Shown here: positions 18,039 through 26,615 of the stretch, piece after piece
Numbering within the stretch: the first letter of the stretch is position 1
Layout: each line of letters opens with the position of its first letter
Origin: Microcystis wesenbergii NRERC-220
GTDB taxonomy: Bacteria > Cyanobacteriota > Cyanobacteriia > Cyanobacteriales > Microcystaceae
Assembly (NCBI RefSeq): GCF_032027425.1
Contig: NZ_JAVSJA010000001.1
Span: forward strand, 4,290,001-4,354,000
Length of the DNA: 64,000 nucleotides
Direction of reading: 5' to 3'
The notes under the pieces: model-generated
The model's input: only the letters and a program-made list of their open reading frames with translations
The model's database searches: none
What the model was told of the DNA's origin: nothing
Made by a program: the position numbers and the translations under genes

Positions 18039-18524
18039 TTATTTATCGCTATTACCCAATTCGGTTAAAGCAGTCCCGGTGAGACGACAAATTTGCCACT
18101 CTTTGAAGACCTTAGCCCCCATTTTTCCATAAAAATCGATCGCCAGTTGATTCCACTCTAAGACAGTCCATTCTAAAAGTCCTGCATCCCTAGCGACGGC
18201 AATTTTAGCCACAGCCATTAGTAAAGCTTTCCCGATACCTTGACTGCGATAATCGGGTAAAACGAAGATATCTTCCAGATAAATCCCCGGTTTAGTTATA
18301 AAGGTGGAATAGTTAGCAAAAAATAGGGCAAAACCAACTATTTTACCCTCTACCTCCGCCACCAATGCTTCGATGTAGGGTTTTTCTCCGAATAAATGAT
18401 CCCCTAAAGCTTGACTATTTCCTGTCATTAAATGGCTGAGTTCTTGATAGGCCGCTAAGGCAACAATTAAGTCAAAAATAGCCTTGACATCGGTAGCAAC
18501 GGCAGCACGGATGGAATAATTCAT
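18039..18524 (-). CDS. GNAT-family N-acetyltransferase
   Basis: This 161-residue cytosolic protein has the GNAT acetyl-CoA site: the strand LEDIFVLPDYRSQGIGKALL gives the R/Q-x-x-G-x-G/A loop, followed by LEWTVLEWNQLAIDFYGKMGAK. This pattern resembles the diamine/thialysine acetyltransferase branch of GNAT proteins, but the substrate is not certain. The next gene on the same strand ends 22 bp before its start codon, so the two may be co-transcribed. Confidence 0.85.
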   Translation of the reverse strand: MNYSIRAAVATDVKAIFDLIVALAAYQELSHLMTGNSQALGDHLFGEKPYIEALVAEVEGKIVGFALFFANYSTFITKPGIYLEDIFVLPDYRSQGIGKALLMAVAKIAVARDAGLLEWTVLEWNQLAIDFYGKMGAKVFKEWQICRLTGTALTELGNSDK

Positions 18525-18546
18525 GATTGCTGGTCAAATCTTGATT

Positions 18547-18867
18547 TTAATGCTGATGATGTTTATGGGGAGATTCAGCAGGGGGAGAATTAAGATTGGA
18601 AAAATGGCCGTTATTTAATCCCATCCCAACGCTACCAATACTGAAAAGTCCCATGGACACAAAACCGGCTGCAATTGTCCCCATGGCCACGGTTCCAATG
18701 GAAACTACTCCCATAGGAACAATACCGATGGAAATAACGCCCATGGGAACAATGCCAATAGAAATTATACCAGTGGGGGCAATACCGATCGACAACCATT
18801 TTCGCCCGGAATTACCACAACTATTCTCTTTTTCTTGACCTAGATTGGAATCCATGCTTTTAACCAC
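18547..18867 (-). CDS. Small pentad-repeat protein with His-rich tail, function unknown
   Basis: I do not recognise a named family. The 106-residue protein has about 11 tandem pentads of the form (I/M/A)-G-x-(V/I)-x between residues 26 and 83 (IGIVP, MGVIS, IGTVA, MGLFS). These are strongly hydrophobic with a 10-residue super-period of alternating IG and MG. The C-terminus is hydrophilic and ends HKHHQH, a possible metal-binding tail. The repeat could form a small beta-solenoid or a membrane-associated sheet; both are guesses. The start could also be Met5 (18855). It lies just upstream of the acetyltransferase gene on the same strand. Confidence 0.6.
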   Translation of the reverse strand: MVKSMDSNLGQEKENSCGNSGRKWLSIGIAPTGIISIGIVPMGVISIGIVPMGVVSIGTVAMGTIAAGFVSMGLFSIGSVGMGLNNGHFSNLNSPPAESPHKHHQH

Positions 18868-18974
18868 GAAGATGCTTTGAGCCTTCCCATCCTAGGTTAG
18901 GGGTAGAATTGTTGTCAAAAGACCGCTAGTCAAAATGAAAGTTAATTTTTTCTAAAAACTATTGACTTTTCATC

Positions 18975-19868
18975 TCAGTTATGTATTGGCGGGATACCGG
19001 CCAGATCGAGAATTTTCGGGACTAAATCCTCTCGTTTAATCGCCATGATGTGGACACCTTGACATAACTGCTGGGCTAATTTTATTTGTTCGGCGGCGAT
19101 TTTGATACCTTCTTCGAGGGGATGAGGTGCATCAGCGAGTCTTTGAATAATCTGGTCAGGAATTTGTACCCCCGGCACATTTTTATTTAAAAATACGGCA
19201 TTTTTAGCTGATTTCAACAGAAAAATCCCCGCTAGAATCGGTTTATCGGCCAGCGAGGCCACCTCTTGCATGAACTTATCAAGGCACTCGAAATCCGTAA
19301 CTAATTGACTTTGAAAAAACTGCGCTCCTGCTTCGATTTTACGCTCAAAACGGCTTTGAAGACCGGACCTACTTTTTGACTGCACATCGACGGCAGCCCC
19401 AGCAAAAAGTTCTAGGGGTCCATCCGGTAAAGATTTATCGTTAAAGTCAAAACCTTTATTTAATTTATCGATCAATTTTAACAAACGTACCGATTCTAGG
19501 TCAAAAACTGCCCTAGCTTTGGGGTGATCTCCTGCTTTGACGGGATCTCCAGTTAAAGCTAGTATATTTCTCAATCCCAAAGCATGAGCGCCCATGAGAT
19601 CTGCTTGTAATCCGATCACATTGCGATCGCGACAGGCCATTTGACAGATGGGTTCAATGTCGTGTTGATAGAGAATAGCGGAGGCAGCCAGAGAGGACAT
19701 TCGCACTACGGCGCGACTGCCATCGGTAATATTAGCCGCATGAACGCGATTTTTTAGCCAGAGGGCCATTTCTAGCATATGACTGGCATTACCACCTTTC
19801 GGGGGAGTAATCTCGGCTGTAATCAAAAATTCTCGGTCTTGAACCGCGCGTTGTAAACGAGTAGTCAT
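18975..19868 (-). CDS. Methylenetetrahydrofolate reductase family protein
   Basis: This 297-residue TIM-barrel protein has the MTHFR start FLITAEITPPKGG, with the conserved catalytic-region Glu, and the segments ANITDGS, ADLMGAHALGLRNILALTGDPVKAGDHP and KPILAGIFLLKS. The family reduces 5,10-methylene-THF to 5-methyl-THF using FAD, feeding methionine synthesis. Cyanobacterial members of this length lack a regulatory domain, so metF-like is a fair label, but closely related one-carbon proteins exist. It is monocistronic on the minus strand. Confidence 0.82.
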   Translation of the reverse strand: MTTRLQRAVQDREFLITAEITPPKGGNASHMLEMALWLKNRVHAANITDGSRAVVRMSSLAASAILYQHDIEPICQMACRDRNVIGLQADLMGAHALGLRNILALTGDPVKAGDHPKARAVFDLESVRLLKLIDKLNKGFDFNDKSLPDGPLELFAGAAVDVQSKSRSGLQSRFERKIEAGAQFFQSQLVTDFECLDKFMQEVASLADKPILAGIFLLKSAKNAVFLNKNVPGVQIPDQIIQRLADAPHPLEEGIKIAAEQIKLAQQLCQGVHIMAIKREDLVPKILDLAGIPPIHN

Positions 19869-20093
19869 CGAGTTATCTAGGTTTTAACCATAAATTTTAT
19901 AGTAGATTTAGCCCGGAAATGACTCGGAGGCAAGGAATGATCATCGGGCTGTTTTATACTGGTCGGTGTCAGCACCTGGCTGATATCAGATAAGTTAACT
20001 GGCAGGAAAAATTTTCTAATGTAGTATAATACACGGACAGTTTAACCAAATCCGTTTACAAGTGTAAAGGACAACCGATTCGATCGAGCGATC

Positions 20094-20819
20094 ATGCAAA
20101 CTCTTCCTCCTCCTACTAAAGACAAAGACGCAATCATGACCCATCCCCTTAAAATCGTCGCTTTAGGAGATAGCCTTGTTTATGGCTATGGCGACCCCGT
20201 GGGTGGCGGTTGGGCCGAGCGCCTACGTCGTTTGTGGATGGAAAGTGCTGGTCATGCCCTGTATAATTTGGGTATTCGCGGCGATCGAGTGGTACAAGTG
20301 TCCGAACGTTTAGAACAGGAATTTCGTCTCAGGGGCGAAATTCGCAATCGTCTCCCCGACCTGATTCTTCTCTCCGTCGGTGTTAATGATACAGCCCGTT
20401 TAGGCCGGCCCGATGGTCGTACTTATACCGATCACGATCTTTTTCAAACTCAAATTGAACATTTACTCGGCCGGGCCCGTTCTCTTTGCCCGGTTTTGTT
20501 TATAGGTATGATTCCCGTGGATGAGCGGAAAATGCCCTTTTTAGATTGTTTTTACTTCAACCATCGCGATCAGTATCGTTTTAAGGAAACCACTAAACAA
20601 GCTTGTCTAGAGCAAAATATTCCCTATCTCGATTTATTTGATCTCTGGATGAACCGGGGTGATCTGTGGTGCCAAGAAAGATTAATGCAAGATGGACTTC
20701 ATCCCAATGTGCAGGGCTATCAATCAATTTTAGAGGATATTTTAAACTGGTCGCCCCTCACCTCCTTTGTCGGTGTGGATGGTTTTATTCAACCGTTTAC
20801 AGGAATTGTAGAAAAGTGA
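20094..20819 (+). CDS. SGNH/GDSL-type hydrolase
   Basis: Residues around KIVALGDSLVYGYG give block I with the nucleophilic Ser. GIRGD supplies the block II Gly, SVGVNDTAR the block III Asn, and DGLHPNVQGY the Asp-x-x-His of block V, so all SGNH catalytic residues are present. Such enzymes hydrolyse esters or thioesters of varied substrates; the substrate is not predictable. The open frame begins at 20094 (241 residues), but the ATG at 20136 (MTHPLKIV) starts just before the conserved core and is equally plausible. There is no signal peptide. A TATAAT at about 20024-20029 could be the -10 box. Confidence 0.85.
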   Translation: MQTLPPPTKDKDAIMTHPLKIVALGDSLVYGYGDPVGGGWAERLRRLWMESAGHALYNLGIRGDRVVQVSERLEQEFRLRGEIRNRLPDLILLSVGVNDTARLGRPDGRTYTDHDLFQTQIEHLLGRARSLCPVLFIGMIPVDERKMPFLDCFYFNHRDQYRFKETTKQACLEQNIPYLDLFDLWMNRGDLWCQERLMQDGLHPNVQGYQSILEDILNWSPLTSFVGVDGFIQPFTGIVEK

Positions 20820-21192
20820 TGTCCTCTGTTCTCAGTGGTTCTAGCGGCGTTACAGAAACGAGAAGATCCGGTAATATAAGCGAACTTACCCCCTACATAT
20901 CTACTACAATGCTGAACAGGCAATTGCGCTACTCGTTCAAAATGTAGTAAATTAAGGGGCAAAATTTGCCAATCATTGCTCTAAATTTGTGACGCAATCA
21001 ATTCTCGAAAAGGTGAATCAAAAGTTAATTTTTCCAGACTATATTTGATCGTCATTTTCCCAAAACTACCTTAACTAAGATAAACTAGATTTTCTCTTTC
21101 ATTAATCATAATTTTATGGTTGTCTCTCAATTGTTTATTATTAGTGACATACCAAAGAAATACATAAGTATTTATTAAAAATTTGAGCCTAA
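20820..21192. other. Intergenic, nothing recognised
   Basis: This 370-bp AT-rich spacer lies between the GDSL hydrolase and the small antitoxin gene. No gene, terminator of clear quality or repeat shared with the rest of the window was found. In particular, no PIN or RelE toxin partner is present next to the antitoxin. Confidence 0.6.
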
Positions 21193-21420
21193 TTATTGAT
21201 CATCTTCAAAATCAGTTAAAGGGGCATCAAAATCATCGGCTATCCCAACTTTTCCCGCAGCACTTCTGGGTTGAAGCGGTGGTTTATTGGCTAACTTTAC
21301 AGGACTTAATTTAACTACAGGTTCATTATTTTCTGTGATGATAATTTCTTCACCTTCAAGTCCAGCTTCCCATAACTCATTAAGTTGATTTTTGGCTTGT
21401 TTTAATTCAACTGTAGTCAT
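21193..21420 (-). CDS. Phd/YefM-type antitoxin, apparently without a toxin
   Basis: This 75-residue acidic protein starts with the Phd/YefM-like pattern (TVELKQAKNQLNELWEAGLEGEEIIITENNEPVVKL), a DNA-binding N-terminal fold, followed by a disordered acidic C-terminus (DAPLTDFEDDQ) of the sort that wraps a toxin. In related pairs the toxin gene (often PIN) lies immediately downstream. Here downstream (below 21193) is 370 bp of empty spacer, so it is an orphan in this strain. Confidence 0.75.
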   Translation of the reverse strand: MTTVELKQAKNQLNELWEAGLEGEEIIITENNEPVVKLSPVKLANKPPLQPRSAAGKVGIADDFDAPLTDFEDDQ

Positions 21421-21495
21421 TAGTTTACCTCACTGATCAACAACACAAACATTAGTTTGATCTAAATCAAGGAAAGCGATGGATTAAGTTATATC

Positions 21496-21711
21496 TAGGG
21501 TTTGCTGAATAAATGTGAAATGTAGGCAAGGTAAGAGTTTTGTGGCTTTACGAGCGAAACAGGTGCAAATTTTGAGAGAATCGTCGTTCAAAACCTTGCG
21601 TCTTCATCGGCCCGCGTCCTGTAGGGGCGAAGCATTCGGGCAATAACCTATCGGTGAAACCGTAGATTTTCTATCCGAATGCTTCGCCCCTACTTTTTGC
21701 CGCAAACCCTA
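21496..21711. repeat. TA-flanked MITE with internal hairpin, copy 1
   Basis: The ends TAGGGTTTGC and GCAAACCCTA enclose 216 bp with no reading frame. An inner 73-bp hairpin (21621-21693) has arms GTAGGGGCGAAGCATTCGG and their exact complement, with a further small CGGTGAAACCG loop. The element recurs inverted at 49625-49841, and its ends recur with a different middle at 46914-47137. The TA at each tip fits elements moved by IS630/Tc1-type transposases, which is an inference. Confidence 0.8.
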
Positions 21712-21821
21712 TCTATATCCTTACTTTTAATCATGATACCAATACTCACCCCCTGTCAGGAATGTCAGACACATTCTCATACTTTCTAGCGGAATTATCG
21801 CCATTAGCCTGTAGTAGTAGT

Positions 21822-21850
21822 AGGTTGGGTTGAGGAACGAAACCCAACAC
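21822..21850. repeat. Short palindromic repeat (GGTTGGGTT hairpin)
   Basis: The AGGTTGGGTT arm pairs with AACCCAACAC around a GAGGAACGA loop, preceded by a GTAGTAGTAG run. This word is a common intergenic hairpin in cyanobacterial genomes. Short reading frames across it are not credible genes. The rest of 21421-22055 holds the MITE above and the leader of the next gene. Confidence 0.6.
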
Positions 21851-22055
21851 ACAATAATTGTTATGATTTCTTGGAGCAGGTTGAAAAATCGATCTTCTAT
21901 GTTCAGCAACAGCACAACATCAGTGAAGAAATCGGCACTCGGCAAGGGGCAGTATGAAAATGGGATCACTTATTTAGATTTCAGATGGTATATGGTAAAA
22001 TTTGCATAATTCAGTAAGATTAGTATTATCCTATATTATTTCAACTCAACTTCCT

Positions 22056-22433
22056 ATGAGTAACAAATCTACGATTAAATTGGTGATCGCTTTTAACGAT
22101 CCTAACCTGGAGCCTGAAGAACGCGACGAACAGGCCCAAGTATTACTAACAGAACTACAACAGGCAGATGAAGTTGAATCGGTTAAACGCATTCTTGATC
22201 CCAATCCCCCTGAAGGTAATAAGTCGTTGGGCGGTTTTTTGGGTGGAATCTTAATGACCGAAGTTAACCCCGCTAATGGGAAAAAGTTGTTAGGGTTTCT
22301 TGGCGATCGCTTGGGAGGTAAACCGATAGAATTGTCGGTAGAGGCCAATGGTCGCAATTTGACGGTTAAGGCTCACAGTCGAGAAGAATTGGAAATGGCT
22401 ATTAAAGCGGCTCTAGACTTTATCTCAGGTTAA
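22056..22433 (+). CDS. EACC1-like small partner protein of a caspase effector
   Basis: This is a 125-residue protein. An N-terminal strand-helix region (KLVIAFNDPNLEPEERDEQAQVLLTEL) is followed by a glycine-rich middle (LGGFLGG, LLGFLGDRLGG) and a final strand-strand-helix unit (IELSVEANGRNLTVKAHSREELEMAIKAAL). This layout matches the effector-associated constant component EACC1 described for bacterial conflict systems, where a small protein is encoded beside caspase or trypsin effectors. The assignment rests on pattern and context, not a search. The caspase gene begins 10 bp after its stop with a GAAGG ribosome site between, so the two form an operon. I start at ATG 22056; an upstream ATG at 22002 would add an AT-rich unconserved extension. 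Confidence 0.6.
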   Translation: MSNKSTIKLVIAFNDPNLEPEERDEQAQVLLTELQQADEVESVKRILDPNPPEGNKSLGGFLGGILMTEVNPANGKKLLGFLGDRLGGKPIELSVEANGRNLTVKAHSREELEMAIKAALDFISG

Positions 22434-22443
22434 AGAAGGTATT

Positions 22444-25200
22444 ATGGCAAAATTTGCTTTGTTAATTGGTGTGAGCGAGTATTCCGAAGGATTGCGCCCA
22501 ATTTCTAGTGCCATTCTAGACGTTGAAGCAATGCGCCGAGTATTAGAGCATCCGGACATGGGAGCCTTTGATCAGGTTACAGTGTTGTCTAACCCAGACA
22601 AAGGGAGCATGGAAAGAGCAGTCGAGGATTTATTTACTAATCGCCAGAGAGACGACTTAGTTCTTTTATATTTTTCTGGACATGGTCTTAAAGATCAAAC
22701 GGCTGAATTTTGCCTAAGTGCAAGAGACACTGAGCGTGATCAGAATGGAGAGCTTCGTATCTCAACAATTTTAGCCGCAAGTAAACTTAATAAGTATATG
22801 AACAATAGTCGTTCCCAAAGGCAGATGATTATTCTCGACTGCTGTTTTAGCGGAGCATTGGTTCAGGGAATGCCAATCAAAGGGGAACTTAACATTCAAG
22901 AGGAATTAGGAGGTAAAGGAAGGGCGATTTTAACCTCTTCTAGTCCGATTGAATATTCTTTTGAGTCGGAAGATAAAGATTTGTCCATCTATACAAAATA
23001 TCTAGTTGAAGGAATTGAAACTGGTGCAGCAGATAAGGATGGTGATCAATTAATTTCTGTTAATGAATTGCATGAGTATGCCAGCGAACGAGTAAAGGAA
23101 GCTGCCCCGGCAATGACTCCCAAATTTTATCTTTCTCTTGAAGGAGAGGATACTATTTATTTAGCCAAATCTCCTCTTGCTGCCACTAATCCTATATTTA
23201 TTTATCGTGAGAAGGTTAGAGAAATTCTAGATGAATGGAGCAAGGAAAATATATGTAAAGAAAATTTTAATCGTGTAGAAAGAAACTGCCTAAATGAACT
23301 AAGAAACGAATTAGATTTATCATTACAGGAGGCAGATATTATTGAACAAGAGAATCTTGCGCCATTCAGAAAAAGATTACAAAATCTAACAGAGTACAAA
23401 GCAACTTTTAGAGAATTATTAGCTGATTCTATTTCAATAACAGAAGGAAACAGAAGGAGACTAAAAGAGTTACAAAGCCGTTACGGGCTGAGGGATGAGG
23501 ATATTCAGGTGATTGAAGAAGAAGTGCAAAATGAGGTTTATCCCATTACTACGACGATTCCACCAATCACTTCGCCTTCTGCAAAAATCGCCCAAATTTT
23601 GCATTCTATAAAAACTTTAAAGCCCCAAAATTTCAAATTAAATCTGCCAGTTAGCATAGGAATAGCATCAATAGCAGTTGTAAGTTTATTTGCCATTTAT
23701 CGCCCTGATAATTGTCCAAAACAAACGGGAGACTTTATTAGTGAAGGAGAAGAAGTTCTTAATTACTCTCAACCGTTTAACAAGAAGGAAGGTACAGAAT
23801 ATTTTGCACAGTGTGATTATCAAAAAGCCCTGTTAAGATTTAAGGACGCATGGCAAGAGGATAGGCTAGATCCAGAAACATTAATTTACTTAAATAATGC
23901 TTTACTAGAAGCCAATAAAATGCAATATTACACGATTGCTGTTGCTGTTAGTATTCCCAAAAATCAAAATGACTTTAATGATGATGATGGTGATAGTCGA
24001 GCAAATGAAATGTTACGAGGAGTAGCACAATTACAAACAAAAATTAATCTAGGACTTTTAAATGACAATGATCCATTCCTCAAGTATTTTCCAGATCAAG
24101 ATTTTATCAACAAAAAAGCGATTAATGGTAAGGGATTAAAAGTTGTCATTACTAATGATGAAAATAAGGAATTATTAGCCAAAAAGACAGCATCATCTCT
24201 TTCCCAGCGTCCTGAAATTTTAGGGGTTGTTGGTCACTATCCCAGTGAAATGACTCTAGCAACGGTGGATATTTATAATCAAAATAATTTAGTTTTGATT
24301 TCTCCCGGATCAACGACTAGCGAGCTTACTAAAGACCCCAGAAAAAATTTTCTGCGAACTGTTTTTTCCGTCGAGCAACAATCTCCTGCCATTGCAAAAT
24401 TTTTACAAGAAAAGTCTATTAAAAAAGTGGTGGGCTTTTATAGTGAAGGAAGTCCATTTAGTGAATCTTTTTTTAATAGTTTTAAAACTATTTTTACACG
24501 CCCTCCATTCTCTGGAACTGTAGTAAAATTAGATGAATTTGATCTCGGAAATAATTTTAAGGCAGAAGAAGCCATCCAAGAGTTACGAAAAAGACAAGGA
24601 AAAATAACAGAAGAAATAGGGCTTGTACTATTCCCAAAAGCAATTGGCGATGCTCAAGGCGATGCAATTAGACTTATAAAACTTAATAATAGTCAAAATT
24701 GGGTTATCGGATCATGGGGGCTTCGTAGTTCTCGTACCTTAGAACAAATTAACAACCTACAACCTTTTCAAAAGTTTGTTATTGCGGTTCCTTGGGATTC
24801 TTTAACCAGTCCTAACCAGGATTTTCTTAAGGATGCCAAAATTTTATGGACTACAACTTCTGTTAATGCAATAACGGCCCTATCCTATGATGCAACTCTT
24901 GCTCTAACAAAAGCTCTAGAAAAGGCAAATACTCCCACACGAATTAATATCCTTGAACACTTAAAGTCTCGTGAGTTTCTTGTCACTAAAGGTGCAACTG
25001 GGACAATTCAATTCGATGAAAATGGCGATCGCAAGAAACTTAATGAAAATGACGATCCCCAAAATCCCTCCGTAGAATTTGTTCACATTGTGGAGTGTCG
25101 GACACTAAGTTCAGATTTTGCTTTTGTCCCAATCAAGTATCCTACTGCTAAAGATGCTGGTTTATCCTGTTTAAACTCACCTAAAAAGCCTAGTCCCTAG
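22444..25200 (+). CDS. Membrane-anchored caspase (orthocaspase) with ligand-binding sensor domain
   Basis: This is a 918-residue multidomain protein. Residues 1-245 are a peptidase C14 caspase domain with the catalytic pair His80 (YFSGHG) and Cys134 (DCCFSG). Residues 250-365 are a helical, charged region that may be an effector-associated or linker domain. Residues about 400-419 form one hydrophobic transmembrane helix. Residues about 425-490 look TPR-like (YFAQCDYQKALLRFKDAW). Residues about 500-900 resemble a periplasmic receptor/ligand-binding protein of the branched-chain amino acid binder type (ILGVVGHYPSEMTLATVDIYNQNNLVLISPGSTT). The topology suggests a cytosolic protease controlled by binding outside the membrane. 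It follows the EACC1-like gene by 10 bp. A role in signalling, regulated death or defence is inferred from related systems. Confidence 0.88.
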   Translation: MAKFALLIGVSEYSEGLRPISSAILDVEAMRRVLEHPDMGAFDQVTVLSNPDKGSMERAVEDLFTNRQRDDLVLLYFSGHGLKDQTAEFCLSARDTERDQNGELRISTILAASKLNKYMNNSRSQRQMIILDCCFSGALVQGMPIKGELNIQEELGGKGRAILTSSSPIEYSFESEDKDLSIYTKYLVEGIETGAADKDGDQLISVNELHEYASERVKEAAPAMTPKFYLSLEGEDTIYLAKSPLAATNPIFIYREKVREILDEWSKENICKENFNRVERNCLNELRNELDLSLQEADIIEQENLAPFRKRLQNLTEYKATFRELLADSISITEGNRRRLKELQSRYGLRDEDIQVIEEEVQNEVYPITTTIPPITSPSAKIAQILHSIKTLKPQNFKLNLPVSIGIASIAVVSLFAIYRPDNCPKQTGDFISEGEEVLNYSQPFNKKEGTEYFAQCDYQKALLRFKDAWQEDRLDPETLIYLNNALLEANKMQYYTIAVAVSIPKNQNDFNDDDGDSRANEMLRGVAQLQTKINLGLLNDNDPFLKYFPDQDFINKKAINGKGLKVVITNDENKELLAKKTASSLSQRPEILGVVGHYPSEMTLATVDIYNQNNLVLISPGSTTSELTKDPRKNFLRTVFSVEQQSPAIAKFLQEKSIKKVVGFYSEGSPFSESFFNSFKTIFTRPPFSGTVVKLDEFDLGNNFKAEEAIQELRKRQGKITEEIGLVLFPKAIGDAQGDAIRLIKLNNSQNWVIGSWGLRSSRTLEQINNLQPFQKFVIAVPWDSLTSPNQDFLKDAKILWTTTSVNAITALSYDATLALTKALEKANTPTRINILEHLKSREFLVTKGATGTIQFDENGDRKKLNENDDPQNPSVEFVHIVECRTLSSDFAFVPIKYPTAKDAGLSCLNSPKKPSP

Positions 25201-25421
25201 CTAATCAGGGTTGGCTGAAAAAGTCTGAAATGCCGCTAGGAAAAAGGTTTCGACTCAATAAAGCGATCGCCGACATCGTACCTACGTTCATCTTATATTT
25301 AATTCCACCCACCCACTTACAATAATCTATGCTAAGTCAATAAAGCCCGTTTTATTGGTTTTCTTGCCTCCTATTAACAGCAGGCTAAAACTAATAATTA
25401 ATATCATCGTCGCAATCACTC
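25201..25421. other. Intergenic with a partial MITE end
   Basis: 25206-25236 (CAGGGTTGGCTGAAAAAGT...) resembles the end of the TA-flanked MITE family at 21496, probably as a decayed remnant. The rest is ordinary leader sequence for the DUF2064 gene. Confidence 0.45.
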
Positions 25422-26072
25422 GTGGACTGGAGACAACAACTAATTATTTTTACCCGTTATCCGGAATTGGGGAAAGTAAAAACCCGTATGATTCCAGCTT
25501 TGGCAGCCAAGGGAGCCGAAGAATTACACCGAAAACTGGCCGAATATACCCTCAGTAAATTAGCGGGTTTGAGGAGTTTTCTCTCCCTGATCATTTACTA
25601 CCATGGCGGCAGCGAGGAAAAAATGCGTACTTGGTTAGGTGAGCATTATTGCTATCATTCTCAACGGGGAAAAGACTTAGGAGAAAAGATGCAAAATGCT
25701 TTTGCCGATGGTTTTGCTCAAGGGATGACAGCGATCGCTATGATTGGCACAGATTGTCCAGAAATCGGGGAAAAAGAGATTTTAGCAGCCTTTGAGGCCC
25801 TAAAAACCCACGATATGGTTTTAGGGCCGGCGTTAGATGGAGGATACTACCTAATTGCTTTAAAACAGGTCTTTCCAGAGCTTTTTGACGGTATTCCCTG
25901 GGGAACGGGGGAAGTCTTAGCAAAAACCCAGACAATCGCCGCTAAACTGGCTTTAAAAACCGCTTATCTGCCTAAATTAGCCGATATTGATCGCCCGGAA
26001 GACCTGCCCATCTTAAAAAAATACCTGCCAGAATTAAGGTTGAACGATGACGGGGGTTCCCATGCGGACTAA
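25422..26072 (+). CDS. TIGR04282/DUF2064 family glycosyltransferase-like protein
   Basis: This 216-residue cytosolic protein has a nucleotide-sugar transferase-like core. It opens with LIIFTRYPELGKVKTRMIPAL and has QRGKDLGEKMQNAF, the nucleotide-binding-like MIGTDCPEI and LGPALDGGYYLIAL. This pattern defines the TIGR04282 (DUF2064) family, often annotated as arsenosugar biosynthesis glycosyltransferase; the reaction here is unproven. The start is a GTG at 25422. Its last 39 bp overlap the 3' end of the convergent L,D-transpeptidase gene. Confidence 0.8.
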   Translation: MDWRQQLIIFTRYPELGKVKTRMIPALAAKGAEELHRKLAEYTLSKLAGLRSFLSLIIYYHGGSEEKMRTWLGEHYCYHSQRGKDLGEKMQNAFADGFAQGMTAIAMIGTDCPEIGEKEILAAFEALKTHDMVLGPALDGGYYLIALKQVFPELFDGIPWGTGEVLAKTQTIAAKLALKTAYLPKLADIDRPEDLPILKKYLPELRLNDDGGSHAD

Positions 26073-26546
26073 ATCAAACAACACTTTCACATCCTGATTC
26101 CGCATCCGCACACAACCATGGGAAGCGGCGCGACCGAGGGAATTTTCCGCAGGGGTGCCATGAAAACCGATGGAATTTTTGCCGTCAGTCCAAAAACCGA
26201 TCCATCTTTCCCCTAGGGGACTATTGGGACCAGGGGCGCTGACTTTGCCTGTCCAGGGACTTTTCCAGACGGGATTGCGAACTAATTCCCGCACTTCAAA
26301 TTTACCTGTGGGGGTTTCCCAGCCTTTTTTGCCGACGGCGACGGTAAATTGTGCTAAAACTTGCTTATCTTGATAAACGTAAACTTTTCTCTCTTTCAGT
26401 TTTAAGACCAGATGGGTAGCGAGAGTTTAATTGGCCGCCGTATTCGGGGTGACAGTGCTGATTTGGTTAGCTTGGGCCGGATATACGGGTAAACAAGTTA
26501 ATCCTAATCCGATGATTAAGAGGGTCAAATTTCGTTTGAACGCCAT
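26034..26546 (-). pseudogene. L,D-transpeptidase (YkuD) with in-frame stop after the signal peptide
   Basis: From ATG 26546 the minus strand encodes a clear signal peptide (LTLLIIGLGLTCLPVYPAQA) and then meets TAA at 26429-26427 (codon 40). The same frame continues at once with LATHLVLKLKERKVYVYQ and VGKKGWETPTGKFEVRELV, and ends with the YkuD active site HGTPAENSLGRAASHGCVRM holding catalytic His and Cys. All family motifs are intact, so a single base change is the only damage. L,D-transpeptidases cross-link peptidoglycan in the periplasm. As it stands only an unexported C-terminal piece could be made. A sequencing error or stop readthrough are alternatives. Confidence 0.8.
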
Positions 26547-26615
26547 TGTTCCCACACTCCTCAATTGCGATAGCGATGATTTTTCAGGATAGCAAATAGG
26601 GAACTTTTTGGAAGC

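Noticed and set aside
21727-21969. 80-residue minus-strand frame over the GGTTGGGTT hairpin
   Set aside because: It spans a common intergenic palindrome and lacks any conserved motif or ribosome site.
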